DNA of 64,000 bases from an uncultured Pseudomonadales bacterium (GCA_943787425.1 CALSMJ010000001.1:1353271-1417270), one strand, 5' to 3'. Shown: positions 19,314-28,479, numbered from the stretch's first letter. Notes: a model not told the origin generated them from the letters alone. A program made the numbers and translations.

Positions 19314-19373
19314 CGCGCGCGCTCTTACAATGCATTCAGCCGAGGCGCCGCTCACGCTGACCACCGCCGAAGA

Positions 19374-19393
19374 CGCAAGCGTCAGCGCTTGCG
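19374..19393. terminator. stem-loop between convergent hslO and CREST gene
   Basis: Perfect 8-bp arms CGCAAGCG (19374-19381) and CGCTTGCG (19386-19393) closed by the tetraloop TCAG. It lies 60 nt after hslO and 15 nt before the end of the opposite gene, a sensible place for a two-way terminator, though no T-run is present. Confidence 0.5.
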
Positions 19394-19407
19394 CCCAGCC
19401 CGCGGGT

Positions 19408-20370
19408 TTAGGTCAATTTTCGCTCCGTTCGAAGGAACACAAAGAAACAGGCGGTCGCGACCGCTGACAAAAGATGCCAAATACCGTGCGCCTGAATCAG
19501 CGAATCCGGATTGCACCAGGGATGCGTGGGCTTGCCGGTTTGCCAAATCGCAAATGCCAACAGGTAGCTGCCCATCCCCATAAAAAACCAAGGCCAGTAA
19601 TTGCGTCGACCCGATGGCGCATGCGGGGCCAGAATACCTGGCACCCAGAACAATATGACCCACCAATATCGAGCGGGCGCCTCCCACATTTCAATTGGCG
19701 TGATCCCAAAGATCCCGGCAACAGCAAACCCGACCAGACCTGACAGCCACCGAAAAGACTGAGCGTGGAACCGGTACAGGACTTCAGAGATCACCCAAAA
19801 CGCAATCGACAAGCCAAAGAAGTCAAGATTAATCCCGAGCCCCCAACCATAAACAGCGCGCCCAACCCCGTAGACAAGCACCAGACCGGTATAAATACTC
19901 AGCAACCGGATGCTCGTCCAACGCCCCATTGCGCCAACATTAATTAACCAAGGGATTAGGATATACATCACCATACTGAGGTTATCGGCCCAACCGCCCC
20001 AACCGGTGTGGGTGCCGTGCATCAGTAAAGACCCCGGACCCAGCCAGATCGCGGCACCGGCGTAAAGCAGCGCGACCGGGCTGTGGCCAAACATCAGGCC
20101 CTGCCGGCCAGCACGCACATCACCGCCCAGGCACCACAGCATCCACAATCCCGCAACCATAAAGCCAAGGTTGCTCAGCGCATTCACCGGTTCATGAAAG
20201 AGCCCAGGCTGAACCCGCTCGCACCATCGCGAGACTTCGCCAACCGCTTGCTCGACCGCGGCCGGCGTGCCCCAACCATTCCAACCCACAACGGTATAGC
20301 CCACAAAAAAGAGGATGCTTGCGAGCAAGCCAAATTGAAATGGCCGATAGGCACTGGCAGCGGTGTTCAT
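19408..20370 (-). CDS. CREST/alkaline-ceramidase-like membrane protein
   Basis: Integral membrane protein, 320 residues from ATG 20370, with about seven to nine hydrophobic segments. Motifs recall the CREST hydrolase superfamily (alkaline ceramidase, PAQR): CERVQPGLFHEPVNALSNLG near the N-terminus (conserved E, N, S), LLMHGTHTGWGGWADNLSMV (His and Asp), and AHGIWHLLSAV near the end (His-x-x-x-His pair). These residues would bind a metal ion in the membrane. Bacterial members with this pattern are mostly uncharacterised. Convergent with hslO. Confidence 0.65.
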   Translation of the reverse strand: MNTAASAYRPFQFGLLASILFFVGYTVVGWNGWGTPAAVEQAVGEVSRWCERVQPGLFHEPVNALSNLGFMVAGLWMLWCLGGDVRAGRQGLMFGHSPVALLYAGAAIWLGPGSLLMHGTHTGWGGWADNLSMVMYILIPWLINVGAMGRWTSIRLLSIYTGLVLVYGVGRAVYGWGLGINLDFFGLSIAFWVISEVLYRFHAQSFRWLSGLVGFAVAGIFGITPIEMWEAPARYWWVILFWVPGILAPHAPSGRRNYWPWFFMGMGSYLLAFAIWQTGKPTHPWCNPDSLIQAHGIWHLLSAVATACFFVFLRTERKLT

Positions 20371-20389
20371 GACATCTTGACTCCTATAA

Positions 20390-20417
20390 ACCACACCCTG
20401 TACACCACACCCTGTAA
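20390..20417. repeat. 14-bp tandem duplication upstream of the CREST gene
   Basis: ACCACACCCTGTAC (20390-20403) is repeated as ACCACACCCTGTAA (20404-20417). It lies 20 nt before the start codon of the minus-strand gene and could affect its leader. Confidence 0.75.
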
Positions 20418-20577
20418 ACCAAAACCTGCGCGCGTTTCTCGGTAACTGCTTGGAAAAATGGCCGCGGTCACGATCTCGGCACCAGGCGCACCGCCCACCC
20501 ACAACCACAAAAAACGCAAGCAGCCCTTGGGCCCCTGGGCACCCAGCATGCCCGCCTTGACGCCTTGCCTCGGTCGG

Positions 20578-21903
20578 CTAAGTCGCTTGCACGTAGTGCT
20601 CTTTCAAGAGCAGATCGTCTCGAAGCGTTCTAGAGGCCAGATAGTAATGCAGCGCAGACCAAATATTGCCGCCCACCGCAAGGATGAGCAGGGAGTAACG
20701 AATGGAATCGACCCCGTAGTCTGCTGAAAAATAATCGCTCAGCATGCCCGCAAACACCGGCCCCAAGCCTAACCCAATCAAATTCAGGACAAACAATAGG
20801 ATCGCCGAGGCGGTCGCGCGCATTTGCGGCGGCACCAGCGTCTGGGTCATACCGAAGGTTGGCCCCAGATACATCGGACCGAGAATCGCGCCTGGCACTG
20901 CCAGAATGAGCGCCATGACCGGGTCTTGGGTCGTGTAAAAAAAGACAGCAAACGGCACCGATAAAAAGGTCGCAACCCCTGGGAATAACATATACCAACG
21001 CTGATCCTTCTGACCAAACCGGTCACCCAAATAGCCCCCCAAAAAGGTGCCAATCACGCCGGTTAAACCAATCAAAAATAGATAGCTTGAGGTTTCTGCT
21101 AAACCGTAACCATGGATCCGCATAAAAAACGACGGCATAAATAATGCCACGCCATAGCCCACGAACGCATGCAGCGAGCCAGCGAAGGACAAATGCCGAA
21201 ACGAGCGCAGGCGCCACATAAAGCTCATGGTTTCTTTCAACGAAATCTGAACTTCCGGCACTTTTGGCTGAGCGACGGGCCGGTGCAGTCCGCGAACGGG
21301 CTCGCGGATGGTTAAGTACACAACCAAGGATAAGATAATGCCGGGGCAACCCACTAACAAAAAAGCCATCCGCCAGCCATAATACTCGCCGATCCAGCCG
21401 CCGGCTAAGGTGCCGACCGCGCCGCCAATGGGGATGCCCATCGCATAGATCGCCAAGGCCGTTGCCCGCTTGTTCTCCGGAAAATAATCAGAAATCATCG
21501 AATGGATCGGCGGCGAACACCCTGCCTCGCCGATGCCAACCCCGACCCGAGCCAGTAGCAGACCGCCAAATGATTTGGCGGTGCTGGTCATCATCGTCAT
21601 CCCGCTCCAAATCAAAATCGCTAAAGCAACGATGTTTTTCCGGACCCCCACATCGGCCCAGCGTGCAATGGGGATCCCCGCGAAGGTATAAAATAAGGCA
21701 AAAGCGATGCCACCAAGCAACCCTAACTGGGTATCACTTAATTCGATCTCTTCTTTAATCGGCTCAATCAAAATTGAGAAAATCTGCCGATCAACGAAAT
21801 TGACAATATAAACCAGCAAAAACAGCCCTAGGGCGTATCTTAGATACCCTTTGCTATAGCCCGTCTCCGAGACGACTTCGGCATCACTTTCATTTGGATT
21901 CAT
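20578..21903 (-). CDS. MFS transporter, spinster-like
   Basis: Inner-membrane major facilitator, 441 residues, 12 predicted segments. Family marks: YIVNFVDRQIFSILIEPIKE in TM1 and loop, LGGIAFALFYTFAGIPIARW, ADVGVRKNIVALAI (motif A variant), GVGIGEAGCSPPIHSMISDY (motif with E and A-G-x-x-P typical of spinster-type carriers). Ribosome site AAGGGGA before ATG 21903. Bacterial members are often annotated only as spinster family MFS; substrate unknown. Confidence 0.88.
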   Translation of the reverse strand: MNPNESDAEVVSETGYSKGYLRYALGLFLLVYIVNFVDRQIFSILIEPIKEEIELSDTQLGLLGGIAFALFYTFAGIPIARWADVGVRKNIVALAILIWSGMTMMTSTAKSFGGLLLARVGVGIGEAGCSPPIHSMISDYFPENKRATALAIYAMGIPIGGAVGTLAGGWIGEYYGWRMAFLLVGCPGIILSLVVYLTIREPVRGLHRPVAQPKVPEVQISLKETMSFMWRLRSFRHLSFAGSLHAFVGYGVALFMPSFFMRIHGYGLAETSSYLFLIGLTGVIGTFLGGYLGDRFGQKDQRWYMLFPGVATFLSVPFAVFFYTTQDPVMALILAVPGAILGPMYLGPTFGMTQTLVPPQMRATASAILLFVLNLIGLGLGPVFAGMLSDYFSADYGVDSIRYSLLILAVGGNIWSALHYYLASRTLRDDLLLKEHYVQAT

Positions 21904-21991
21904 CGATTAGTTCCCCTTAACGCGCCTTGACCCTCTCGGCCTGCGCACCTCGCACCCCGCCCGCCCAATGCTCGTTTAAAGCCGAGGCGAT

Positions 21992-22516
21992 TCACTCCGC
22001 TGCGATCACCTCAAACAGCCAAACATCGCCCGCACCGACCATTGTCAAAATAGCCTCATCACTTGCATCTTCTGAGCCCAGCCCATACTTCTCTGAAAAT
22101 TTTCGCATCACGGTCGGGACAACTGGCTCGTTCAGTAAGCGCTTGAGTCGTTGCGGATAGATCGCGCCATCCACCCGAATCAAAATCGCATTATTCTCGG
22201 CAATATGACCCGGCCATTGCTTCCAAATCTTGCCGACAACGGTATTCATATAACCACTGACGAAATAGAGCTTTTGCGCAACGACAACCAACCAAATGGT
22301 GCGCGTGGTTTCAGGCGCCATGGTTTGAAACTCAATGACCTCTCGCCCCGTTAAAAAGGACCAATCCGTCAAACCGCTGCGAATCTCCCCGGATGAAAAG
22401 GCGCCGCCGGACAGCATGCCGTAAGGACCATCTGAAAACCGCATCAGCAGTAACACCGATGCGATGATCACAACGACCGCAACAACCATCACAGCAAGTT
22501 TTTGGCGAAGCATCAT
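21992..22516 (-). CDS. membrane-anchored hypothetical protein
   Basis: I do not recognise it. The 174 residues start with one long hydrophobic helix (KLAVMVVAVVVIIASVLLLM, about 6-25), so the rest is probably periplasmic. The body has alternating strands (REVIEFQTMAPETTRTIWLV, VVAQKLYFVSGYMNTVVGK, NAILIRVDGAIYPQRLKRLL) faintly recalling split-barrel FMN-binding proteins, but I would not assign it. The stop lies 88 nt downstream of the MFS gene on the same strand (upstream in transcription order). Confidence 0.6.
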   Translation of the reverse strand: MMLRQKLAVMVVAVVVIIASVLLLMRFSDGPYGMLSGGAFSSGEIRSGLTDWSFLTGREVIEFQTMAPETTRTIWLVVVAQKLYFVSGYMNTVVGKIWKQWPGHIAENNAILIRVDGAIYPQRLKRLLNEPVVPTVMRKFSEKYGLGSEDASDEAILTMVGAGDVWLFEVIAAE

Positions 22517-22715
22517 GGCGCGCTGACTCTTTAAGGACCCTCACCGACAGTATCACACCCTTCGGCAGGACTCAGCGATATTTTGGCTTATTCCAGCGCG
22601 CAACGCGCCGGATCTGAGATCCTTATGAAGGGGTTCGTGGAACCCGCCTGCATCATTTCATTTGTTAGCATTTTCTGCTCTGATGTACTGAACAGGCAAA
22701 TAAACGGAACCCCCT

Positions 22716-23819
22716 ATGATTGTCCACGGCCAAACAGTTGAAAAACACGCTTTTGAGGCAGCAACAGGATGGGCCATCAAACCAGAAGGCGCCTGCAAGG
22801 CAGAAACGTGCATCCCCTTACCCTTTGCAACCGACACGGAACACCTCCCCGCCGTCGCACTGGCCAATGCCATGAACCTGCCGCTGGTTGAAGAACCCAG
22901 AATGAATGTCCTTGCGATCGGTCCAGACAGTCTGGGCGGCCGCGCCATATCAAGCGCCAAAGCGCCCGATCTGTGCCTGCCGGATCTGGATGGCACCCTG
23001 CATCGCTTATCAGACTTTTTAGGGCAAAAAATGATTGTTTATGCCTGGGCGCCCTACTGAGGCTGCGCAAATCACTTGTCCGTGTGGCGAGCATTACGAG
23101 ACGAAGTTCATCACCTAGGGGTTGAACTGATCACGGTGGGCCTTGATAGTCTCGGGGCCAGCGGCTGTCGAGCAGCCATTGAAGCCGCAGCACCAACCCA
23201 TCCAGCCCTGATTGATACCCACCATGAGGTCGCACGGTTATTTGGCGTCGTCAATATTCCACAATCTATTTGGATTGACGAGCAAGGGATGATCGTCCGA
23301 GGTGTGACCTCAGCGCCACCGCCGCCGGTTGCAGATCCGTCGACACCCGGGGGTCCACCACCGGATTTACCCGCCCGCATGATGGACATCCTGGGCGAAG
23401 CCGCACACATCGAAAGTGACCCCGCGACCTATCACGCCGCCTTAAAAAACTGGATAACCCACGGCGCTGACAGCCCTTACGCCCTTTCAGCCAGTGAGGT
23501 GATTAACCGATCCGGGCCGCAATCGACCGAGCGCGCGTTGGGGCATGCGCATTTTGAGCTGGCCTGTGAGGCTGTTGTGCGGGATCAAAAGGCCATTGCG
23601 GTTAAACACTTTCAGGCGGCGCACCGGCTCGTACCCAACAGCTGGACCTACCGTCGTCAGGCCTGGTCTTTGGAGACGGTCGCGGCCGCAGGCCCTTTCG
23701 AGCGATTTTGGCAAGGGCCACATCCAGATCGTCCAGAGCAGTGGCCCTATGCAGGTGACTGGTTGACCGATATTCGTGCGGAAGGCCCAGCAAATTATTA
23801 TCAGCCTTGGGAGGACTAA
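22716..23819 (+). CDS. putative selenoprotein, thioredoxin-fold redoxin with Sec at codon 115
   Basis: One frame runs from ATG 22716 to the TAA at 23817-23819, interrupted only by TGA at 23058-23060 (codon 115). Across it the protein reads MIVYAWAPY-U-GCANHLSVWRAL, so TGA occupies the first redox position of a Cxx-like site with C117 behind it. Both halves are clearly one protein: before it APDLCLPDLDGTLHRLSDFL (redoxin strand), after it VELITVGLDSLGASGCRAAI and VVNIPQSIWIDEQGMIVRGV (cis-Pro strand). An N-terminal domain holds C27 and C32 (EGACKAETCIPLP), and a helical, TPR-like tail follows (ERALGHAHFELACEAVVRDQ). If read as Sec the product has 367 residues. A hairpin begins 1 nt after the TGA. 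I recall thioredoxin-like selenoproteins with a WAxxUGx motif; exact family name unchecked. Alternative: a nonsense mutation. Confidence 0.8.
23062..23092 (+). promoter_or_regulatory. candidate bacterial SECIS hairpin
   Basis: Just after the TGA the mRNA can fold as GCU(23062-64)/AGC(23090-92), CGC(23066-68)/GCG(23087-89), CAC(23073-75)/GUG(23082-84), with a bulged G, an AAAU/UG internal loop and a hexanucleotide apical loop UUGUCC. The loop carries GU and begins 15 nt past the TGA, close to the placement required for SelB binding in bacteria. Folding was done by eye. Confidence 0.6.
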
Positions 23820-24011
23820 AGATTAGTGATTCAATGTGACTTGGGCCGAGCGGCATCGAGCACTCATGTTCTAAAGCGTCATTGTCTAAATGCTCAATCA
23901 TTCACGATGACACACGCTGCATTGGCATCTCGATGGATTGAGCGCTCGCACTTTTTGTGATGTAGTGCACCCAAACCAACGGTTGCTCCTAACCCAATAC
24001 AAGGATTCTTC

Positions 24012-24650
24012 ATGACCCTTGAAGTCATCGGCGCCGGCTTTGGCCGAACCGGAACCCTCTCGCTGAAATACGCACTTGAGATGCTCGGCTATCAACAGTG
24101 CTACCACATGATGGAATTGCGACATCATCCGGACCATCAGGGCCTCTGGCGAGCCGCGCATCGTGGTGAAGCCGTCGACTGGGCCGCTCTTTTTTCCGGT
24201 TATACGGCAACGGTCGATTGGCCCAGTTGCAACCTCTGGCAGGAACTGAGCCTGACCTACCCGGATGCCAAAATCATCCTGTCCCTGCGGGATCCTGAGA
24301 AGTGGTACGACAGTGTGATGAACACCATTTACGCGTCGTCCAAGGCCCGCTTTGACAGCGATGACCCCGCGAATCATGCCGCCGGCCAATGGGCGATGGA
24401 GATTATTTGGAATCGGGTTTTCGATGGCCGTATGGACGACCGGCAACATGTTATCGAGGTTTTCAACCGGCACAATGACGCCGTCATTCAGACGGTTGAG
24501 CCTTCGAAATTACTGGTTTTTGAGGCGGTAAATGGCTGGCCTGCGCTGTGTGATTTTTTAGGCAAAGACCTTCCCGCCGAGCCCTATCCTCGCGTCAACT
24601 CGACAGAGGACTTTAAAAGTATTTGGCACAAGACCTCAGAAAAAGAATAG
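24012..24650 (+). CDS. sulfotransferase-family protein
   Basis: Probable PAPS-dependent sulfotransferase, 212 residues. The 5'-phosphosulfate-binding loop is visible at the start (VIGAGFGRTGTLSLKYALE, about 5-23), and the 3'-phosphate-binding region as IILSLRDPEKWYDSVMNTIY. Family members of this short type (Sulfotransfer_4-like, also called NAD-dependent epimerase-like sulfotransferases in annotation) act on unknown acceptors. Single gene; neighbours give no clue. Confidence 0.85.
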   Translation: MTLEVIGAGFGRTGTLSLKYALEMLGYQQCYHMMELRHHPDHQGLWRAAHRGEAVDWAALFSGYTATVDWPSCNLWQELSLTYPDAKIILSLRDPEKWYDSVMNTIYASSKARFDSDDPANHAAGQWAMEIIWNRVFDGRMDDRQHVIEVFNRHNDAVIQTVEPSKLLVFEAVNGWPALCDFLGKDLPAEPYPRVNSTEDFKSIWHKTSEKE

Positions 24651-25022
24651 CGCTACCACAATCCTGACTCAGCTTTAATGACCTGCGTGCCGCAGCTAAA
24701 AAGCGCAGGATCAGCCCGCTGCATAAAACAAACGCGCATCCAAGGGGCGCGGTTATTTGAGGTTATCACGAGTGATTGCAGCGCGCCTGCAGCATGACGG
24801 TGCTGGCGCCCATTTAGATTATCTTCGATGAGCGACAGCAGGCGACACGAGATCAATCCGCTTGGCTTTGGGCTCTATACCGACATGACTCGCGCGGCCC
24901 AGGATTGCGACAATGAAGGTCGCGGCGGCTGAATCAACCTCTAGCCTCGGTCAATTAGGGGTGTTGGCACTTGATCATCTAGCGTATTCTCACAAAAACG
25001 AGACCAAAAACAGGAGATCACT
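24651..25022. other. 372-nt stretch without a recognised gene
   Basis: Between the sulfotransferase and a small hypothetical gene. I see no conserved ORF, hairpin or promoter worth naming; the last bases AACAGGAGATCACT form the ribosome site of the next gene. Confidence 0.5.
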
Positions 25023-25325
25023 ATGTCAGCAACCGGTCAATGGGCGGTCACGCTTAAATCCCCGATGGGCGCGCAGGATGCAACGCTTTCTCTCACAGAG
25101 GACAACGGCGTGCTGTCTGGCTCGATGGCAGGCCCGCAGGGTGAACAGACCTTTGACGACGGCACGGTAGACGGCGATGCGTTGACCTTTAACATTGCCA
25201 TGACCCAGCCAATGCCAATGACCATTGAGTGCCAAGCCGTGATCTCGGGCGACAGCATTTCAGGGACCGCTAAATTAGGCGCGTTCGGTCAGGCGACCTT
25301 CGAAGGGTCTCGCAAGCCCGATTAA
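25023..25325 (+). CDS. small beta-rich hypothetical protein
   Basis: 100 residues with an excellent ribosome site (ACAGGAGATCACT before the ATG). The sequence is short alternating strands and glycine turns (GQWAVTLKSPMGAQDATLSL, GVLSGSMAGPQGEQTFDDGT, DALTFNIAMTQPMPMTIECQ, ISGTAKLGAFGQATFEGSR), suggesting a small beta-barrel or sandwich of the kind seen in calycin-like domains. No signal peptide. Such modules often occur as tails on amidohydrolases; here it stands alone. Function unknown. Confidence 0.7.
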   Translation: MSATGQWAVTLKSPMGAQDATLSLTEDNGVLSGSMAGPQGEQTFDDGTVDGDALTFNIAMTQPMPMTIECQAVISGDSISGTAKLGAFGQATFEGSRKPD

Positions 25326-25560
25326 GGCCCGAGCAGGACCCGCAGCGGTTTCCTTAAATTCGATCTGCCCACGCAGATTAAATTTGCGGCCGCTTTTTTA
25401 ACAGCGCGTCTTTGAATCAACGCTGCGCCGTGCTGCCGCGACCGATCGAAACAAAGCGCGCCGCTCATTGGCAGCAACGGGTTCCTTCAAAGGGTAATGA
25501 TCAAATAGGCTGCCAATCTGCAAGCTGGCCTAACCAAAATCGACCAATTAAGGATGCCTT

Positions 25561-26892
25561 ATGAATCCTCTGCAAGAACGAAGCCGCCAAGTATTCCTGA
25601 CCGGGCTACTGAGCCTCGCAGGCTTACCTGCATTCGGTCATGGGGTTGTTCCGAATGTGCCGGCGAGCGATCGTGACATCCACTTTCCCGATGTCGACCA
25701 TTACAAAACCCTGGTTTTGGATCTGCACACCCACACTGTTTTTTCGGACGGCCATGTTTGGCCAACGATTCGAGTTGCTGAGGCCGAACGCGATGGACTC
25801 GATGGCATCGCGGTCACAGAGCACCTTGAGTGGCAGCCTCACCTTATGGATATCCCGCATCCAGATCGAAATCGATCATTCGACCTGGCAACCCAGGCTG
25901 CTGAAAAATTAGATCTCTTAATTATTCCTGGCTTAGAGATCACCCGAAATGATGAAGCAGGACACATGAATGCGGTCTTCGTGCAGGATGCAAACGCTTT
26001 GGTGCGCCAACGCGCGGCCGCCACTTACCTGCCCGAGCATCAATTCGCGTCCAAGGCACAAGCCAGTGCGTTTGCAAAAGCCGCATCAAAGGGCGCATTT
26101 TCTGAGGCGCATCTGGTTGAGATCGATGGCATCGAAGCTTGGGCGCCGTTCTCCAACAAAGCTGTCTACCTGACGCTCGTTGCTTTTGACCTTGCAACAA
26201 CGCAACCCGCCGCGGAAGTGCTCGAGCTGGCGAAGGGTCAGGGCGCATTCATCTTTTGGAATCACCCGAAATTCGCAACGCCTCAGGCAGCGCTGGGCGC
26301 ATTTCACCAAGAACAGGTTCAAGCCGGTCGGCTGCATGGCGTCGAGATCGCCAATGGTGGCCGCTTTTACGAAAATGCTTTGAGACTTGCCCTCAAACAC
26401 AACCTCACGCTGATCGGCACATCCGATGTGCACAATTTGATCGACTGGGACTACCAGCCCGAAACCGGCGGACATCGACCGGTCACACTGGCGTTTGCGG
26501 CTGAAAAATCGAATGAAGCCGCGAAAGAAGCCTTGTTTTCCGGTCGAACCGTGGTGTGGTGGCAGAATACGCTCATCGGTCGTCCGCCTGAGCTAAACGC
26601 CTTATTGCAGGCAAGCTTGAAAGCAATAAACCCTATTTTGAAGGGCACGACGCTGCAGATCACACTCGTCAATGACTCAGATGCAACCTTCCAACTCCGC
26701 AACCTATCCGACTATCGTATTCGCCGGCACGGACCAGTTATTGAGGTGGCGCCCAACGATACGACCATTATTGCATTTCAAATCGCGGAAGGATCCAAGG
26801 ACCTTTTGGTTGAATTCGAAGTGATGAACACGCTCGTTGCGCCGAATACCTTCGCAACCATTCGGTTTGATATTTCAGTGCCCGAAGAATAA
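25561..26892 (+). CDS. PHP-domain phosphodiesterase (Sb-PDE-like), exported
   Basis: 443 residues. A signal peptide is likely (QVFLTGLLSLAGLPAFGHG, cleavage near 27). The PHP metal-binding motifs are present: DLHTHTVFSDGHVWPTIRVA (HxH and D), VTEHLEWQ, PGLEITR, HMNAVFV, FWNHPKFATPQ and GTSDVHNLI. The C-terminal 100 residues are a beta domain (ILKGTTLQITLVNDSDATFQ). Family members resemble the Sphingobium organophosphate phosphodiesterase Sb-PDE; natural substrates are mostly unknown. A stem-loop follows the stop. Confidence 0.85.
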   Translation: MNPLQERSRQVFLTGLLSLAGLPAFGHGVVPNVPASDRDIHFPDVDHYKTLVLDLHTHTVFSDGHVWPTIRVAEAERDGLDGIAVTEHLEWQPHLMDIPHPDRNRSFDLATQAAEKLDLLIIPGLEITRNDEAGHMNAVFVQDANALVRQRAAATYLPEHQFASKAQASAFAKAASKGAFSEAHLVEIDGIEAWAPFSNKAVYLTLVAFDLATTQPAAEVLELAKGQGAFIFWNHPKFATPQAALGAFHQEQVQAGRLHGVEIANGGRFYENALRLALKHNLTLIGTSDVHNLIDWDYQPETGGHRPVTLAFAAEKSNEAAKEALFSGRTVVWWQNTLIGRPPELNALLQASLKAINPILKGTTLQITLVNDSDATFQLRNLSDYRIRRHGPVIEVAPNDTTIIAFQIAEGSKDLLVEFEVMNTLVAPNTFATIRFDISVPEE

Positions 26893-26899
26893 GCGTCAC

Positions 26900-26925
26900 C
26901 CCCCGCCTGTGTTTTGACGCGGGGG
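26900..26925. terminator. GC-rich stem-loop between convergent genes
   Basis: Arms CCCCCGC (26900-26906) and GCGGGGG (26919-26925) with a 12-nt loop, directly after the phosphodiesterase stop and before the end of the opposite HtaA gene. Likely a two-way terminator; the downstream T content is modest. Confidence 0.6.
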
Positions 26926-26943
26926 CCTGATTGCTTGTTCTGA

Positions 26944-27402
26944 TTAATCGAGTTGCAGTGGGTCTAAGGCGGTTCCTGGCGGATAGTTGTCGGCAATCTG
27001 ATACATTCCATCGAAGGTGATCGCCGAGCCTAGCGTCACGATGCCGGCATCGCTAACATCATCCAGCGTCAGTTGCGCAATCGCGCACCGGGCTTGATTC
27101 ATTGGCGCTTGCAAGGCGGTGAGCACGAGGCCATCGGGTCCAGCCTCGACACCCAGCTCCGTGAGCGTTGATTTAAGCATGCCACCGTGGGCTTCGAAGC
27201 TGACCGCGCCAGAGAACCGCATTGCACCGGTAGCACTGCCATCCGGCGCAAAAGCGAGATCGCCGCCTGGTACTGCAGCGAAACAAAAGGCCCCATCCTC
27301 AGCGCGCGTTGCGCCTTCACTCAAGGCGATCGACCCACCGGCTGCCTCAACATACGCCCTAAAACTCGCCTTCACACCCCACGTTAATTTGTTGAACGTC
27401 AT
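26944..27402 (-). CDS. HtaA-domain protein
   Basis: 152 residues dominated by one HtaA-like domain: TWGVKASFRAYVEAAGGSIA at the start, ATGAMRFSGAVSFEAHGGML and KSTLTELGVEAG in the middle. HtaA domains bind haem in corynebacterial uptake proteins; there they are surface-anchored, while this copy has no signal peptide or anchor. The typical axial Tyr/His residues cannot be confirmed by eye. Convergent with the phosphodiesterase; no haem-uptake gene nearby, so its role is open. Confidence 0.6.
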   Translation of the reverse strand: MTFNKLTWGVKASFRAYVEAAGGSIALSEGATRAEDGAFCFAAVPGGDLAFAPDGSATGAMRFSGAVSFEAHGGMLKSTLTELGVEAGPDGLVLTALQAPMNQARCAIAQLTLDDVSDAGIVTLGSAITFDGMYQIADNYPPGTALDPLQLD

Positions 27403-27846
27403 TGCAGCTCCGATGATTACAAAGCGTTAAGAATGGCCCAACCGGCAGCAAATTGCACCTTTACACCGTCACACCCCCACCCTCAACAGACTCGCACGCT
27501 TGGAGGAAGACCCATCCGATCCTCAGCGCTCAGCTGGAAGTTACGTTGTTTAAAACAGAACGCTGTCGGACGCGTGCAACACGACCTTGCGCCTGAATCA
27601 AAGGACGCGCTACAAGCGCTACCTTCACCACTCGGCGCCGAACGCAGACCACTTTCATCGCGACCACGCTGCGTTTAAGATCAAGTCAGCTTTGGTTTAC
27701 CCGACTTAACCCGCGGCTTTAAACAGAGTTTGATAAGCACCGGCACTGGCTCGCGTCACGCAACCCCTGCTGGGCGTATTTTCAAGTTTGCTCGCCGACG
27801 CACGACGCGCGCAAACCCAGTCTTGCAACAACGCGAGGAGCATTGC
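27403..27846. other. 444-nt stretch without a recognised gene
   Basis: Separates the divergent HtaA and GST genes. Open frames here do not look like proteins. It must contain both promoters, but I cannot point to convincing -35/-10 pairs. Confidence 0.5.
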
Positions 27847-28479
27847 ATGAAACTTTGGCATTGTCAGGATGCACGATCACTTCGGGCGCTTTGGGCCTTG
27901 GAAGAAATGGGCCTGCCTTACGAACTGGAGGTCATGCCGTTTCCCCCGAGATTCCTGCATACCGGCTACCTTGAGTTGAACCCGCTGGGCACCGTGCCTT
28001 TCTTTGTGGATGGCGACCATCAACTGACCGAGTCATCCGGGATCTGCCACTATCTGGTGGAGCGCTATCAGCAATATGACTTCGGCGTCAGGCCGGAGGC
28101 GCCCGAATACGGCGCCTACCTCAACTGGCTCTATCACAGCGATGCAACCCTTACATTTCCGCAAACGCTCTACCTGAGATACACCCAACTCGAGCCCGAT
28201 GAGACTAAGGCATTGGTGGGTGAAGATTATAAAAAGTGGTATCTGGCGCGCTTACGGATGCTCAATGCCAGGGTCACCGATCATGAATATTTAGTCGCGG
28301 ATCGGTTTACCATTGCCGACATCGCGTGCGGCTACGCGCTGTATCTGGGTGAGAATCTGGGTATTTCGCAAGCCTATAAAGCCCCGACGCTTGCCTACCT
28401 TGAACGCCTTAAGGCGCGCCCAGGATTTCAAAAAGCCCAAATTGCGCAGCAGCGCCCGCCCGCCGTTGAGCAGCCCTGA
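27847..28479 (+). CDS. glutathione S-transferase
   Basis: Cytoplasmic GST, 210 residues from ATG 27847, which has GAGGAG 7 nt upstream. The thioredoxin-like N-terminal domain is seen (MKLWHCQDARSLRALWALEE, FLHTGYLELNPLGTVPFFVD with the cis-Pro, and QLTESSGICHYLVERY with the gamma-Glu-binding E-S). The C-terminal helical domain contains DHEYLVADRFTIADIACGYA, the N-capping box Asp. The N-terminal catalytic residue is ambiguous (Cys6 or Ser11). Substrate unknown. Confidence 0.88.
   Translation: MKLWHCQDARSLRALWALEEMGLPYELEVMPFPPRFLHTGYLELNPLGTVPFFVDGDHQLTESSGICHYLVERYQQYDFGVRPEAPEYGAYLNWLYHSDATLTFPQTLYLRYTQLEPDETKALVGEDYKKWYLARLRMLNARVTDHEYLVADRFTIADIACGYALYLGENLGISQAYKAPTLAYLERLKARPGFQKAQIAQQRPPAVEQP

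Noticed and set aside
23076..23819. Separate short gene starting at TTG 23076
   Set aside because: It is in the same frame as the preceding coding part, the TTG sits in the apical loop of the hairpin, and the missing piece is the redox site; a single selenoprotein explains both parts better.
25380..25410. Possible terminator GCGGCCGC followed by T-run after the small hypothetical gene
   Set aside because: The GC palindrome has no loop and I could not draw a stable stem leading into the T-run; left out as a feature.
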